Source of the DNA: Pseudomonas sp. ATCC PTA-122608
Lineage (GTDB): Bacteria; Pseudomonadota; Gammaproteobacteria; Pseudomonadales; Pseudomonadaceae
Length of the DNA: 51,227 nucleotides
Direction: 5' to 3'
Assembly: GCF_001952855.1 (NCBI RefSeq)
Contig: NZ_LPNO01000004.1
Location: 1 to 51,227, forward strand
The notes beneath the pieces are model-generated. The model made no database searches, was not told the DNA's origin, and saw nothing but the letters and a program-made list of their open reading frames with translations. The position numbers were made by a program, and so were the translations under genes. Of the stretch, positions 35,517-46,581 are shown piece by piece; positions within the stretch are counted from its first letter, which is position 1; every line of letters begins with the position of its first letter.

Positions 35517-38231
35517 ATGAGCCAGACCATCACACCCGGGCAATTGCAACAATGGCTGTTCGACGGCCAGGAAATCGCCCTGTTCGACGTACGCGAGCAC
35601 GGCCAATACGGCGAGGCCCATCTGTTTCACGGGGTAAACCTGCCCTATAGCCGCCTGGAACTGGAGGTGCAGCGCCTGGCGCCCAACCCTCAGGTGCGCC
35701 TGGTGATTTACGATCAGGACGGCGGCGATGTGGCTGCGCGCACGGCGCTGCGCTTGCAGGCGTTGGGCTACCGGCATGTGCATGTACTGGAAGGGGGTGC
35801 TGACGGTTGGGTGGCTGCCGGCCTGCAGCTGTTTGCCGGGGTGCATGTACCGTCAAAGGCTTTTGGCGAGTTGGTGGAAGAAGCCAGCCACACGCCCCAC
35901 GTCACCGCGCAGCAACTGGCGGACTGGCAGGCCAAGGGCGAGCCGCTGGTGGTGCTGGACGGCAGGCCGTTTGATGAGTACCGCAAGATGACCATTCCTG
36001 GCTCCATCTGCTGCCCTAACGGTGAGCTGGGTTACCGCGTGCACGACCTGGTGCCGGATGAGACGACGCCGATCGTGGTCAATTGCGCCGGCCGTACCCG
36101 CAGCATTATCGGCGCCCAGACGTTGATCAACCTCGGCGTGAAGAACCCGGTTTATGCATTGGAAAACGGTACCCAGGGTTGGTACCTGGCGGATTTCAAA
36201 CTGGAGCATGGCAGCACCCGCCGTTATGCCGATCAAGTCTCTACTGATCTGGTGCAGCAGCGCCAAGCCGCCCGGCAATTGGCGGAGCGGGCAGGGGTGG
36301 TCAGTGTCAAGGCGGAGCAGGTTCGCCAATGGGCAGCGGACCCGGCCCGCAGCCTGTTCCTGTGTGATGTGCGCACCGCTGAAGAGTTTGCCGCCGGCAG
36401 TTTGCCAGGGGCGCAACATGCGCCGGGCGGGCAGTTGATCCAGTCCACCGACCTGTACATCGGCGTGCGTCAGGCGCGGGTGGTGCTGCTGGACAGCGAC
36501 GGCGTGCGTGCGCCGATTGTCGCCAGTTGGCTGCGGCAGCTGGGGCATGAGGCGTATGTGCTGGAGGGTGGAATCCACAGTGGATTGGCGCTGGAGGTAA
36601 AGGGGGCTGCCCCCTTTGAAGCGCTGCCGGTGATATCGGTGCAGGCGCTGGCTGACGCATTGAAGGATGGCACCGTTGACCTGGTGGACCTGCGCCCGAG
36701 CATGACCCATCGCAAGGGCCGGATTGCCGGTTCGCGCTGGTCGACTCGTTCGCGGTTGACCGCCGATGCGCGTCTGTTGGTGCTGGTGGCGGACGATCCG
36801 GCGCTGGCTGCTTTTGCTGCGCTGGAGTTGGGCGACGATGTGCGCTTGCTCGACGGCGGCTATGCCGCATGGGTGGCGGCAGGTTTGCCGGTGATCGAGG
36901 ACGCGCAGACACCACCCGACGATCAATGCATCGACTTTTTGTTCTTTACCCACGACCGCCACAGCGGCAACAAGGACGCCGCCCGCCAGTACCTGGCCTG
37001 GGAAATCGGTCTGCTGGCACAAATGAGCGAAGCGGAAATCGCCAGTCTCAAACCCTTGTTGCCCGCGTCACGCGTGCGCACCCGGTTGATTCATGCCGCG
37101 CGTACTGAAGGGGGCAACGGTGGTCGGTCGGTCAACATACCGATCACCCGCCTGAGCACTGTGCTGTTCGACAACCTGGCCCAGATGCGTGACGCCCGCT
37201 CCCGACGCGACAGCGAGCGGGTCCTGAGCTACGGCGCACGTGGCAATCCCACTGCGTTTGCGCTGGAAGATCTGGTCACCGAACTGGAAGGCGGCTACCG
37301 CACCCGCTTATATGGCACGGGGCTCGCCGCAGCGGCGCAGACGTTGCTGGCCTACCTGCGGCCCGGCGACCATGTGTTGATCACCGACGCCGTGTATTCG
37401 CCGGTGCGCAAGCTGGCCAGCGAGTTCCTCCAGCCATTCGGCATCGAAGTCAGCTACTTCAGCCCGGACGGCAGCGGCCTGGAAGCGCAACTGCAAGCCA
37501 ACACCAAAATGGTCTACGCAGAAGTCCCCGGTTCGCTGTTGTATGAACTGTGCGACCTGCCCGCGATAGTCGCACTGTGCAAGCCGCGCGGAATCTTGCT
37601 GGCGGTGGACAACACCTGGGGCGCAGCCTACCTGTACCGTCCGCTGGCGTTGGGCGCCGATATCTCCATCATGGCCCTGACCAAATACCTCGGCGGTCAC
37701 AGCGACGTGATGATGGGCAGCGTCTGTACTACCGAAGCCGCATGGCCAGCCCTGGCGAAAATCAGCGATACCTTTGGCAATGCGGTGAGCGCCGACGATG
37801 CCTACCTGATCCTGCGTGGCGCACGCACCCTGGCTTCCCGGCTGGACGTGCACGAGCGCCAGGCGCTGGCGATTGCCCAATGGTTGCAGGTGCAGCCGCA
37901 GGTCAAGCGGGTGTTTCATCCGGCCTTGCCCGAGCATCCAGGGCATGCGCTGTGGAAGCGTGATTTCAGCGGCAGCAATGGCCTGCTTTCGTTCGAACTC
38001 AATAATGCCGATGCAGGCTATGTGGAGCGTTTTATCGACGGCCTGCAGCTGTTTGGCTTGGGCGCATCCTGGGGCGGCTATGAAAGCCTGGTGACCCTGG
38101 CCGACACGCAAGATCGCCAGAGCGCTGCCGACCGTGGCTTGAACCCGGTGGTGCGCCTGCACGTGGGGCTGGAGGATGTGGAGGCGTTGATCGAGGATCT
38201 GCAGCGCGGGTTCGTGGCAGCGGGGCGTTGA
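35517..38231 (+). CDS. Four rhodanese domains fused to a cystathionine-beta-lyase-like PLP enzyme
   Basis: A 904-residue multidomain protein. Residues 1-105, 122-225, 262-355 and 370-460 are four rhodanese domains. Only the second keeps the catalytic cysteine (Cys190 in VVNCAGRTRS); the first and third have Asp there (VIYDQDGGD, LLDSDGV), and the fourth is degenerate. A linker (CIDFLFFTHDRHSGNKDAARQYLAWE, 471-497) resembles the C terminus I associate with stand-alone four-rhodanese proteins. Residues about 518-904 form a Cys/Met-metabolism PLP enzyme with SYGARGNPTA, Asp698 in VDNTWGAAY and the PLP lysine Lys723 in ALTKYLGGHSDVMMG. It could cleave a C-S bond and pass the sulfur to the rhodanese cysteine. 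Confidence 0.88.
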   Translation: MSQTITPGQLQQWLFDGQEIALFDVREHGQYGEAHLFHGVNLPYSRLELEVQRLAPNPQVRLVIYDQDGGDVAARTALRLQALGYRHVHVLEGGADGWVAAGLQLFAGVHVPSKAFGELVEEASHTPHVTAQQLADWQAKGEPLVVLDGRPFDEYRKMTIPGSICCPNGELGYRVHDLVPDETTPIVVNCAGRTRSIIGAQTLINLGVKNPVYALENGTQGWYLADFKLEHGSTRRYADQVSTDLVQQRQAARQLAERAGVVSVKAEQVRQWAADPARSLFLCDVRTAEEFAAGSLPGAQHAPGGQLIQSTDLYIGVRQARVVLLDSDGVRAPIVASWLRQLGHEAYVLEGGIHSGLALEVKGAAPFEALPVISVQALADALKDGTVDLVDLRPSMTHRKGRIAGSRWSTRSRLTADARLLVLVADDPALAAFAALELGDDVRLLDGGYAAWVAAGLPVIEDAQTPPDDQCIDFLFFTHDRHSGNKDAARQYLAWEIGLLAQMSEAEIASLKPLLPASRVRTRLIHAARTEGGNGGRSVNIPITRLSTVLFDNLAQMRDARSRRDSERVLSYGARGNPTAFALEDLVTELEGGYRTRLYGTGLAAAAQTLLAYLRPGDHVLITDAVYSPVRKLASEFLQPFGIEVSYFSPDGSGLEAQLQANTKMVYAEVPGSLLYELCDLPAIVALCKPRGILLAVDNTWGAAYLYRPLALGADISIMALTKYLGGHSDVMMGSVCTTEAAWPALAKISDTFGNAVSADDAYLILRGARTLASRLDVHERQALAIAQWLQVQPQVKRVFHPALPEHPGHALWKRDFSGSNGLLSFELNNADAGYVERFIDGLQLFGLGASWGGYESLVTLADTQDRQSAADRGLNPVVRLHVGLEDVEALIEDLQRGFVAAGR

Positions 38232-38339
38232 GCCTCGCACCATGACAATTTGCGTCCGACCATAGGTGCCCATCGAACTTTGTGTTTAACTTCGGCACCT
38301 GAAATTCGTTTCACTACCACCACTAGAAGGATTCCGTTC

Positions 38340-38840
38340 ATGGCTCAAGTTACCCTCCGAGGCAACCCTGTCCAGGTCGAAGGCGATTTGCCGAAAGTCG
38401 GCGCCAAGGCGCCAGACTTCACCCTGACTGCTGGCGATCTGTCCGACGCGACCCTGGCGACCTTTGCCGGCAAGCGCAAAGTGCTGAACATCTTCCCAAG
38501 CGTTGATACCCCGACCTGCGCCACTTCGGTTCGCAAGTTCAACGCCCAGGTCAACGACGTGAACAACACCGTGGTGTTGTGCATCTCCACTGACCTGCCA
38601 TTCGCCCAGGCGCGTTTCTGCGGTGCCGAAGGCCTGGAAAACGTGAAGAACCTGTCGGACTTCCGCGAGGCCGCATTCGCTGTCGACTACGGTGTTGCGA
38701 TTGCTGATGGCCCACTCAAAGGCCTGACCGCCCGCGCGGTCGTAGTGCTGGACGAGAACGACAACGTGCTGCACAGCGAACTGGTCAGCGAAATCGGCCA
38801 AGAGCCAAACTACGAAGCAGCCCTGGCTGTTTTGAAGTAA
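38340..38840 (+). CDS. tpx: Thiol peroxidase, atypical 2-Cys peroxiredoxin
   Basis: A 166-residue Tpx from the ATG at 38340, which has AGAAGGA upstream; the longer frame from 38250 is not family-like. The peroxidatic Cys60 is in [15 protein letters not shown] and the resolving Cys94 in [13 protein letters not shown], the positions known for Tpx. It reduces hydroperoxides with thioredoxin. It is monocistronic: a 108-bp gap separates it from the fusion gene, and a strong terminator follows. tpx next to muxABC-opmB is a Pseudomonas arrangement. Confidence 0.96.
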   Translation: MAQVTLRGNPVQVEGDLPKVGAKAPDFTLTAGDLSDATLATFAGKRKVLNIFPSVDTPTCATSVRKFNAQVNDVNNTVVLCISTDLPFAQARFCGAEGLENVKNLSDFREAAFAVDYGVAIADGPLKGLTARAVVVLDENDNVLHSELVSEIGQEPNYEAALAVLK

Positions 38841-38892
38841 CTGTAACTACGCGTGACTGTCGTTTTGCAGTAACACGTATGATGCAGTATTG

Positions 38893-38923
38893 CGGCCTGG
38901 CCTAGTCCAGGCCGTTTTTATTT
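38893..38923 (+). terminator. Rho-independent terminator after tpx
   Basis: CGGCCTGG (38893-38900) pairs perfectly with CCAGGCCG (38907-38914) around CCTAGT, followed by TTTTTATTT. It lies 52 bp past the tpx stop. Confidence 0.9.
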
Positions 38924-39071
38924 GTGCTTCAGACGCTTAGCCGGATAGCCAATGGACTAAGCAAAGAAGTTAAAAGTTGTAAGTCCAAGGTAAATAGCCG
39001 GTAAAGGCGCTTTTCTTAACGCGCCCCAGTGCTTATCTTTCAGCCTCCCGAAGAAGAAGCTCTCGCACCCA

Positions 39072-40379
39072 ATGGTTGATCACTCCATGCAATCCACCCC
39101 TCGTCACTCCCGCCGCTGGCTGTTCGGCCTGCTCGTGCTGCTGGTCATTGCCGGCTTGTGCTGGAAGTTCTGGCCCGGCAGCCACAAAGACAGCGCCGAG
39201 AAGAAGCCTGCCGGGCATGCCGGCAAGTCGGGCATGATGCGCCCGGGCTTTGGGGGTTCTACTGGCCCGGTGCCGGTGCGTGTGGCGCCTGCGGTGCAGG
39301 GGGAGTTCCCGGTGTACTACAAGGCACTGGGCACGGTCACGGCATTGAACACCATCAATGTGCGCAGCCGGGTAGGGGGAGAGCTGGTCAAGATCGCCTT
39401 TGAAGAAGGGCAGATGGTCAAGGCCGGTGACTTGCTGGCGGAAATCGACCCGCGCAGTTACCAGAATGCCTTGCTTCAGGCCCAGGGCACGTTGCTGCAG
39501 AACCAGGCCCAGTTGAAAAATGCCCAGGTCGACGTGCAGCGTTATCGCGACCTGTATGCGCAAGACAGTATCGCCAAGCAAACCCTGGACACCGCCGAAG
39601 CGCTGGTGTTGCAGTATCAGGGTACGGTCAAGACCAACCAGGGCGCGGTGGACGACGCCAAGCTCAACCTCGAATTCACCAAGATCCGCGCCCCGATTAC
39701 CGGGCGTGTCGGCCTGCGTCAGGTAGACGTGGGTAACCTTGTCGCCGCCAACGACACCACCTTCCTGGCAGTGATTACCCAGACCCAACCCATCAGCGTG
39801 GCCTTCACGCTGCCGGAAAACACCCTGGAGACCGTGCTGGCGCGCTATCACGCCGGCAACAAGCTGCCGGTAGAAGCCTGGGACCGTGGCGATGTGGCGC
39901 TGAAAGCCAGCGGCGTGTTGCAGAGCCTGGACAACCAGATCGACGTCACCACCGGTACCCTCAAATTCAAGGCGCGGTTCGATAACAAGGACCAGGCGCT
40001 GTTCCCCAACCAGTTCGTGAATGTGCACCTGCTGGCCGACACCCTGCATAACGTGGTGCTGGCGCCGTCGGCAGCGATTCAGTTCGGCAACACCGGCACC
40101 TTTGTCTACGTGCTCGATGGCGACAAGAAGGTCAAGGTACGTCCACTGGTGATCGGTGATTCCGACGGCGACAACACCGTGATCAAGCAAGGCCTGGCCG
40201 CCGGCGATCGCGTCGTACTGGAGGGCACCGACCGCCTGAAGGACGGCAGCGACATCGAAGTGGTCAACGACAGCAGCGACGTGCCGACCACGCCGACCGA
40301 ACACCTCCAGGGCCAGCCGGCAGCCAAGACGCAACAAGGCCCGGCTGATGCCGGCAAGGCGCAAAAGGGCGGCGCATGA
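39072..40379 (+). CDS. muxA: RND efflux periplasmic adaptor
   Basis: A 435-residue membrane-fusion protein. One N-terminal transmembrane helix ([19 protein letters not shown]) anchors it. The lipoyl half-motifs ([44 protein letters not shown] and [20 protein letters not shown]) flank a coiled-coil hairpin rich in Gln and Ala (residues about 125-195). It is close to MdtA/MuxA. The start at 39072 has GAAGAAGAAG upstream; an internal ATG at 39087 is possible. It is the first gene of an operon with two RND pumps and an outer-membrane channel, the MuxABC-OpmB set known from P. aeruginosa. Confidence 0.93.
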   Translation: MVDHSMQSTPRHSRRWLFGLLVLLVIAGLCWKFWPGSHKDSAEKKPAGHAGKSGMMRPGFGGSTGPVPVRVAPAVQGEFPVYYKALGTVTALNTINVRSRVGGELVKIAFEEGQMVKAGDLLAEIDPRSYQNALLQAQGTLLQNQAQLKNAQVDVQRYRDLYAQDSIAKQTLDTAEALVLQYQGTVKTNQGAVDDAKLNLEFTKIRAPITGRVGLRQVDVGNLVAANDTTFLAVITQTQPISVAFTLPENTLETVLARYHAGNKLPVEAWDRGDVALKASGVLQSLDNQIDVTTGTLKFKARFDNKDQALFPNQFVNVHLLADTLHNVVLAPSAAIQFGNTGTFVYVLDGDKKVKVRPLVIGDSDGDNTVIKQGLAAGDRVVLEGTDRLKDGSDIEVVNDSSDVPTTPTEHLQGQPAAKTQQGPADAGKAQKGGA

Positions 40380-43300
40380 ACCTCTCGCGGCTATTCATCC
40401 TTCGCCCGGTAGCCACTACCCTGAGCATGCTGGCCATTGTTCTGGCCGGTGCGATCGCTTATCGCCTGTTGCCGGTCTCGGCCTTGCCCCAGGTGGATTA
40501 CCCGACCATCCGGGTGATGACGCTGTACCCCGGCGCCAGCCCGGACGTGATGACCAGCGCGGTGACGGCGCCCCTGGAGCGTCAGTTCGGGCAGATGCCC
40601 GGCCTGACCCAAATGGCGTCCACCAGCTCCGGCGGCGCCTCGGTGCTGACCTTGCGCTTCAACCTCGACATCAACATGGATGTCGCCGAGCAACAGGTGC
40701 AAGCCGCGATCAACGCCGCCACCAACCTGCTGCCCAAGGACTTGCCGGCACCGCCGGTGTACAACAAGGTCAACCCGGCGGACACCCCGGTGCTGACCCT
40801 GGCCATCACCTCCAAGACCATGTTGCTGCCCAAGCTCAATGACCTGGTCGACACGCGCATGGCGCAGAAAATTGCGCAGATCAGCGGCGTCGGCATGGTC
40901 AGCATCGCCGGTGGCCAGCGCCAGGCAGTGCGGATCAAGGTCAACCCGGAAGCCCTGGCGGCCAACGGCCTGAACCTGTCGGACGTGCGCACACTGATCG
41001 CGGCCTCCAACGTCAACCAGCCAAAGGGTAACTTCGACGGCCCTACGCGGGTGTCGATGCTCGACGCCAACGACCAGTTGGTCTCGCCCAAGGAATACGC
41101 CGAGCTGATCCTTGCCTACAACAACGGCGCGCCGTTGCGGCTCAAGGACGTGGCGCAGATTGTCGACGGCGCCGAGAACGAGCGCCTCGCGGCCTGGGCC
41201 AATGAAAACCAGGCGGTCTTGCTGAATATCCAGCGCCAGCCCGGGGCCAACGTCATCGAAGTGGTGGACCGGATCAAGGCATTGTTGCCGAGCATCACCG
41301 ACAACCTGCCGGCCGGCCTCGACGTGACGGTGCTCACTGACCGGACCCAAACCATCCGTGCCTCGGTCCGTGACGTACAACACGAATTGCTGATCGCCAT
41401 TGCCCTGGTGGTGATGGTGACGTTCCTGTTCCTGCGCCGCTTCAGCGCCACCATCATTCCGTCCATCGCCGTGCCACTGTCACTGGTGGGCACCTTTGGC
41501 GTGATGTACCTCGCCGGCTTCTCCATCAATAACCTGACGCTGATGGCCCTGACCATCGCCACCGGTTTTGTGGTGGACGACGCCATCGTGATGCTGGAGA
41601 ACATTTCCCGCTATATCGAGGAAGGCGAGACGCCCATGGCGGCCGCGCTCAAGGGCGCCAAGCAGATCGGTTTCACCCTGATTTCCCTGACCCTGTCGCT
41701 GATCGCCGTATTGATCCCGTTGCTGTTCATGGCCGACGTGGTAGGGCGCTTGTTCCGTGAGTTCGCCATCACCTTGGCGGTGGCGATCCTGATTTCCCTG
41801 GTGGTGTCCCTGACCCTGACGCCGATGATGTGCGCGCGTTTGCTCAAGCGCGAACCCAAGGAAGAAGAGCAAGGCCGTTTCTACAAGGCAAGCGGCGCCT
41901 GGATCGACTGGCTGATCGAAGCCTACGGGCGCAAATTGCAGTGGGTGCTCAAACACCAGCCGCTGACCCTGCTGGTGGCCATCGCCACGTTGGGCCTGAC
42001 TGTGGTGCTGTACCTGGTGGTGCCCAAGGGCTTCTTCCCGGTGCAGGACACCGGGGTGATCCAGGGCATTTCCGAAGCGCCGCAGTCGATCTCCTTTGCG
42101 GCCATGAGCCAGCGCCAGCAGGAACTGGCGAAGATCATCCTCGAAGACCCGTCGGTGGAGAGCCTGTCGTCCTACATCGGGGTGGACGGCGATAACGCCA
42201 CCCTCAACAGCGGCCGCCTGCTGATCAACCTCAAGCCCCACGGCGAACGGGACCTCAGCGCGGCGCAGATCATCACGCGCCTGCAACCGCAACTGGACAA
42301 GCTGGTGGGTATCCGCCTGTTCATGCAGCCGGTGCAGGACCTGACCATTGAAGACCGCGTCAGCCGCACCCAGTACCAGTTCAGCATGTCCTCACCGGAC
42401 GCCGAGTTGCTGGCGCTGTGGAGCGAAAAGCTGGTGCACGCCCTCAGCCAGTTGCCGGAACTGTCCGACGTCGCCAGCGACCTGCAGGACAAAGGCTTGC
42501 AGGTGTACCTGGTGATCGACCGCGACGCCGCGTCGCGCCTTGGTGTGTCGGTGTCGACCATCACGGATGCGCTGTACGACGCCTTTGGCCAACGACAGAT
42601 TTCCACCATCTACACCCAGGCCAGCCAGTACCGTGTGGTGTTGCAGGCGCAATCCGGTGAAACCCTCGGCCCGGACGCCCTGAACCAGATCCACGTGAAA
42701 ACCACCGACGGCGGCCAGGTGCGGCTGTCGAGCCTGGCCCATGTGGAACAGCGCCAGGCCCAGTTGGCAATTGCGCATATCGGTCAGTTCCCGGCGGTGA
42801 TGATGTCGTTCAACCTGGCCCCCGGCGTTGCGCTGGGCAAGGGCGTGGAGCTGATCAACCAGACGCAGAAAGACATTGGCATGCCCGTCGGCGTGCAGAC
42901 TCAATTCCAGGGTGCGGCCCAGGCGTTCGAGGCTTCGCTGTCGAGTACCTTGCTGCTGATCCTGGCGGCGGTGGTCACCATGTACATCGTGCTGGGTGTG
43001 CTCTACGAGAGCTACATCCACCCGATCACCATTCTCTCGACCTTGCCCTCGGCAGCAGTGGGTGCCTTGCTGGCCTTGCTGCTCAGTGGCAATGACCTGG
43101 GGATGATCGCGATCATCGGTATCATCCTGTTGATCGGTATCGTGAAGAAGAACGCGATCATGATGATCGACTTTGCCCTCGACGCTGAGCGCAACCAGGG
43201 CCTGGACCCGCAAACCGCGATCTACCAGGCGGCATTGTTGCGTTTCCGGCCGATCCTGATGACCACCCTGGCGGCGCTGTTCGGTGCCGTGCCGTTGATG

Positions 43301-43477
43301 CTCGCAACCGGTTCCGGTGCGGAGCTGCGCCAGCCCCTGGGCCTGGTGATGGTCGGTGGGCTGCTGGTGAGCCAGGTGTTGACGCTGTTTACCACCCCGG
43401 TGATCTACCTGTATTTCGACCGCCTCGGCCGTCGCTGGCGCAAAGAACCCGTGCGGCTGGAGCCGGTTGAGCCATGA
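40376..43477 (+). CDS. muxB: RND efflux pump subunit 1
   Basis: A 1033-residue inner-membrane RND transporter of normal length. The N terminus [45 protein letters not shown] is the family start. The proton-relay aspartates are in [21 protein letters not shown], and [15 protein letters not shown] carries the TM10 lysine. Two large periplasmic porter loops lie between TM1-2 and TM7-8. It starts ATGA-overlapping muxA and ends ATGA-overlapping muxC. MuxB and MuxC work together as a heteromeric pump, like MdtB and MdtC. Confidence 0.95.
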   Translation: MNLSRLFILRPVATTLSMLAIVLAGAIAYRLLPVSALPQVDYPTIRVMTLYPGASPDVMTSAVTAPLERQFGQMPGLTQMASTSSGGASVLTLRFNLDINMDVAEQQVQAAINAATNLLPKDLPAPPVYNKVNPADTPVLTLAITSKTMLLPKLNDLVDTRMAQKIAQISGVGMVSIAGGQRQAVRIKVNPEALAANGLNLSDVRTLIAASNVNQPKGNFDGPTRVSMLDANDQLVSPKEYAELILAYNNGAPLRLKDVAQIVDGAENERLAAWANENQAVLLNIQRQPGANVIEVVDRIKALLPSITDNLPAGLDVTVLTDRTQTIRASVRDVQHELLIAIALVVMVTFLFLRRFSATIIPSIAVPLSLVGTFGVMYLAGFSINNLTLMALTIATGFVVDDAIVMLENISRYIEEGETPMAAALKGAKQIGFTLISLTLSLIAVLIPLLFMADVVGRLFREFAITLAVAILISLVVSLTLTPMMCARLLKREPKEEEQGRFYKASGAWIDWLIEAYGRKLQWVLKHQPLTLLVAIATLGLTVVLYLVVPKGFFPVQDTGVIQGISEAPQSISFAAMSQRQQELAKIILEDPSVESLSSYIGVDGDNATLNSGRLLINLKPHGERDLSAAQIITRLQPQLDKLVGIRLFMQPVQDLTIEDRVSRTQYQFSMSSPDAELLALWSEKLVHALSQLPELSDVASDLQDKGLQVYLVIDRDAASRLGVSVSTITDALYDAFGQRQISTIYTQASQYRVVLQAQSGETLGPDALNQIHVKTTDGGQVRLSSLAHVEQRQAQLAIAHIGQFPAVMMSFNLAPGVALGKGVELINQTQKDIGMPVGVQTQFQGAAQAFEASLSSTLLLILAAVVTMYIVLGVLYESYIHPITILSTLPSAAVGALLALLLSGNDLGMIAIIGIILLIGIVKKNAIMMIDFALDAERNQGLDPQTAIYQAALLRFRPILMTTLAALFGAVPLMLATGSGAELRQPLGLVMVGGLLVSQVLTLFTTPVIYLYFDRLGRRWRKEPVRLEPVEP

Positions 43478-46400
43478 ACCTGTCCGGACCTTTCATTCGC
43501 CGGCCGGTAGCGACCATGCTGCTGAGCCTGGCGATCATGCTGCTGGGCGGCGTCAGCTTCAACCTGCTGCCGGTGTCGCCATTGCCGCAGATCGACTTTC
43601 CGGTGATCGTGGTGTCGGCCAGCTTGCCGGGGGCCAGCCCCGAGGTGATGGCGTCGACGGTGGCCACGCCGCTGGAGCGCTCCTTCGGCGCGATTGCCGG
43701 CATTACCACCATGAGCAGCTCGTCGAGCCAGGGTTCGACCCGGGTGATTCTGGCGTTCGACTCCGATCGTGACATCAACGGCGCAGCGCGGGAAGTGCAG
43801 GCGGCCATCAACGCCTCGCGTAACCTGCTGCCCAGCGGCATGCGCAGCATGCCCACCTACAAGAAGATCAACCCGTCCCAGGCGCCCATCATGGTGCTGT
43901 CGCTGACGTCGGACGTGTTGCCCAAGGGCCAGTTGTACGACCTGGCCTCGACCATCCTGTCCCAGAGCCTGTCCCAGGTGCCGGGGGTGGGTGAAGTACA
44001 GATCGGCGGCAGCTCCTTGCCTGCCGTGCGGATCGAACTTGAACCCAAGGCCCTCGACCAGTACGGCGTGGCCCTGGACGATGTGCGCAATACCATCGCC
44101 AATGCCAACGTGCGCCGGCCCAAGGGTTCGCTGGAAGACAACCAGCGCAACTGGCAGATCCAGGCCAACGACCAGCTGGAAAAGGCCAAGGACTACGAAC
44201 CACTGCTGATTCGCTACCAGAACGGCGCGGCCTTGCGCCTGGGGGATGTGGCGAAGATCAGCGACGGCGTCGAGGACCGCTACAACAGCGGCTTCTTCAA
44301 CAACGACTCGGCGGTGTTGCTGGTGATCAACCGCCAGTCCGGTGCCAACATCATCGAGACCGTGAAGCAGATCAAGGCGCAATTGCCGGCCTTGCAGGCG
44401 GTGTTGCCGTCCAGCGTCAAGCTGAACCTGGCCATGGACCGTTCGCCGGTGATCACCGCCACCTTGCACGAAGCCGAGATGACGTTGCTGATTGCCGTGG
44501 CCCTGGTGATCCTGGTGGTGTACCTGTTCCTCGGTAACTTCCGTGCCTCGCTGATTCCCACCCTGGCGGTGCCGGTGTCGCTGGTGGGCACGTTTGCGGT
44601 GATGTACCTGTTCGGCTTTTCCCTGAACAACCTGTCGCTGATGGCGCTGATCCTCGCCACCGGCCTGGTGGTGGACGATGCCATCGTGGTGCTGGAGAAC
44701 ATCTCCCGGCATATCGACGAAGGCGTGCCGCCGATGAAGGCGGCGTACCTCGGTGCGCAGGAAGTCGGGTTCACCTTGCTGTCGATGAACGTCTCGCTGG
44801 TGGCGGTGTTCCTCTCGATCCTGTTTATGGGCGGGATCGTCACCAGCCTGTTCCGCGAGTTTTCCATCACCCTGGCGGCGGCGATCATCGTCTCGCTGGT
44901 GGTGTCGCTGACCCTGACCCCGATGCTCTGCGCCCGCTGGCTCAAGCCGCATGTCAAAGGCCAGGAGACAGGCTTGCAGCGCTGGAGCCAGAAGATCAAC
45001 GACCGCATGGTTGTCGGCTACGCCAGCAGCCTGGATTGGGTATTGCGCCACAAACGCCTGACGCTGCTCAGCCTGTTCGTGACCATTGGTGTCAACGTCG
45101 CGCTGTATGTGGTGGTGCCGAAAACCTTCATGCCCCAGCAGGACACCGGGCAACTGATCGGCTTTGTGCGCGGCGATGACGGGCTGTCATTCACCGTGAT
45201 GCAGCCGAAGATGGAAATCTTCCGCAAGGCGGTCCTGCAGGATCCCGCCGTATTGAGCGTGGCGGGCTTTATTGGCGGCAACAGCGGCACCAACAACGCG
45301 GTGATGCTGGTGCGGCTCAAGCCTATCAGCGAACGCAAGATTTCCGCCCAGGCGGTGATCGAGCGCATGCGCAAGAATGTGCCACTGGTGCCCGGCGGGC
45401 GCCTGATGCTGATGGCTGACCAGGACCTGCAATTTGGTGGTGGTCGCGACCAGACCACCTCGCAGTATTCCTACATCCTGCAAAGCGGCGACCTCGCGGC
45501 CCTGCGCCTGTGGTACCCGAAAGTGGTCGCCGCGCTGCGTGAGCTGCCGGAACTGACCGCCATCGATGCCCGTGAAGGGCGCGGCGCGGCCCAAGTGACG
45601 TTGATTGTCGACCGCGACCAGGCCAAGCGCCTGGGCATTGATATGGACATGGTCACCGCCGTGCTCAACAACGCCTACAGCCAGCGGCAGATTTCCACCA
45701 TCTACGACAGCCTCAACCAGTACCAGGTGGTGATGGAGGTCAATCCGAAGTACGCCCAGGACCCGATCACCCTGAATCAGGTGCAGGTGATCACCTCCAC
45801 CGGTGCGCGCGTCCCGCTGTCGGCGATCGCTCACTATGAAAACAGCCTGGCGGATGACCGGGTCAGCCATGAAGGCCAGTTTGCCTCGGAAAATATTGCG
45901 TTCGATATGTCACCCGGAGTCACGGTGGAGCAGGGCACTGCCGCCATCGAGCGGGCGATTGCCAAGGTCGGCCTGCCCGAAGACGTGATCGCGAAGATGG
46001 CCGGCACTGCCGATGCTTTTGCCGCCACCCAGAAAGGCCAGCCGTTCATGATCCTCGGTGCGCTGGTGGCGGTGTACCTGGTACTGGGGATTCTGTACGA
46101 GAGCTACATTCACCCGCTGACGATTCTGTCGACCTTGCCGTCGGCCGGGGTGGGTGCCTTGCTCTCGATTTACCTGCTGGGGGGCGAGTTCAGCCTGATC
46201 TCGCTGCTGGGGCTGTTCCTGCTGATCGGGGTGGTGAAGAAAAACGCGATCCTGATGATCGACCTTGCGCTGCAACTGGAGCGCAAGGAGGGCATGACCC
46301 CGCTGGAATCGATCCGCGCCGCCTGCCTTGTGCGGCTGCGCCCGATCCTGATGACCACCCTGGCGGCGATTCTGGGTGCCGTGCCGTTGCTGCTCAGTAG

Positions 46401-46581
46401 TGCCGAAGGCGCGGAAATGCGCCAGCCCCTGGGCCTGACGATTATCGGCGGGCTGGTGTTCAGCCAGATCCTGACCCTATATACCACGCCTGTGGTTTAC
46501 CTTTATCTCGACCGCCTGCGCCACCGTTTCAACGGCTGGCGCGGAGTGCGTACCGATGCTGCCCTGGACACTGCGCTATGA
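43474..46581 (+). CDS. muxC: RND efflux pump subunit 2
   Basis: A 1035-residue RND transporter, the partner of MuxB and the MdtC counterpart. It begins [45 protein letters not shown]. The proton-relay motif [21 protein letters not shown] and TM10 motif [15 protein letters not shown] are intact, and the [13 protein letters not shown] segment starts the second periplasmic half. It overlaps its neighbours by ATGA on both sides, so the four genes are translationally coupled. Confidence 0.95.
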   Translation: MNLSGPFIRRPVATMLLSLAIMLLGGVSFNLLPVSPLPQIDFPVIVVSASLPGASPEVMASTVATPLERSFGAIAGITTMSSSSSQGSTRVILAFDSDRDINGAAREVQAAINASRNLLPSGMRSMPTYKKINPSQAPIMVLSLTSDVLPKGQLYDLASTILSQSLSQVPGVGEVQIGGSSLPAVRIELEPKALDQYGVALDDVRNTIANANVRRPKGSLEDNQRNWQIQANDQLEKAKDYEPLLIRYQNGAALRLGDVAKISDGVEDRYNSGFFNNDSAVLLVINRQSGANIIETVKQIKAQLPALQAVLPSSVKLNLAMDRSPVITATLHEAEMTLLIAVALVILVVYLFLGNFRASLIPTLAVPVSLVGTFAVMYLFGFSLNNLSLMALILATGLVVDDAIVVLENISRHIDEGVPPMKAAYLGAQEVGFTLLSMNVSLVAVFLSILFMGGIVTSLFREFSITLAAAIIVSLVVSLTLTPMLCARWLKPHVKGQETGLQRWSQKINDRMVVGYASSLDWVLRHKRLTLLSLFVTIGVNVALYVVVPKTFMPQQDTGQLIGFVRGDDGLSFTVMQPKMEIFRKAVLQDPAVLSVAGFIGGNSGTNNAVMLVRLKPISERKISAQAVIERMRKNVPLVPGGRLMLMADQDLQFGGGRDQTTSQYSYILQSGDLAALRLWYPKVVAALRELPELTAIDAREGRGAAQVTLIVDRDQAKRLGIDMDMVTAVLNNAYSQRQISTIYDSLNQYQVVMEVNPKYAQDPITLNQVQVITSTGARVPLSAIAHYENSLADDRVSHEGQFASENIAFDMSPGVTVEQGTAAIERAIAKVGLPEDVIAKMAGTADAFAATQKGQPFMILGALVAVYLVLGILYESYIHPLTILSTLPSAGVGALLSIYLLGGEFSLISLLGLFLLIGVVKKNAILMIDLALQLERKEGMTPLESIRAACLVRLRPILMTTLAAILGAVPLLLSSAEGAEMRQPLGLTIIGGLVFSQILTLYTTPVVYLYLDRLRHRFNGWRGVRTDAALDTAL

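Noticed and set aside
43405..45153. A 582-codon open frame antisense to muxC
   Set aside because: Composition rich in His, Gln, Arg and Gly with no domain, typical of antisense frames in GC-rich DNA. The muxC frame is fully family-like.
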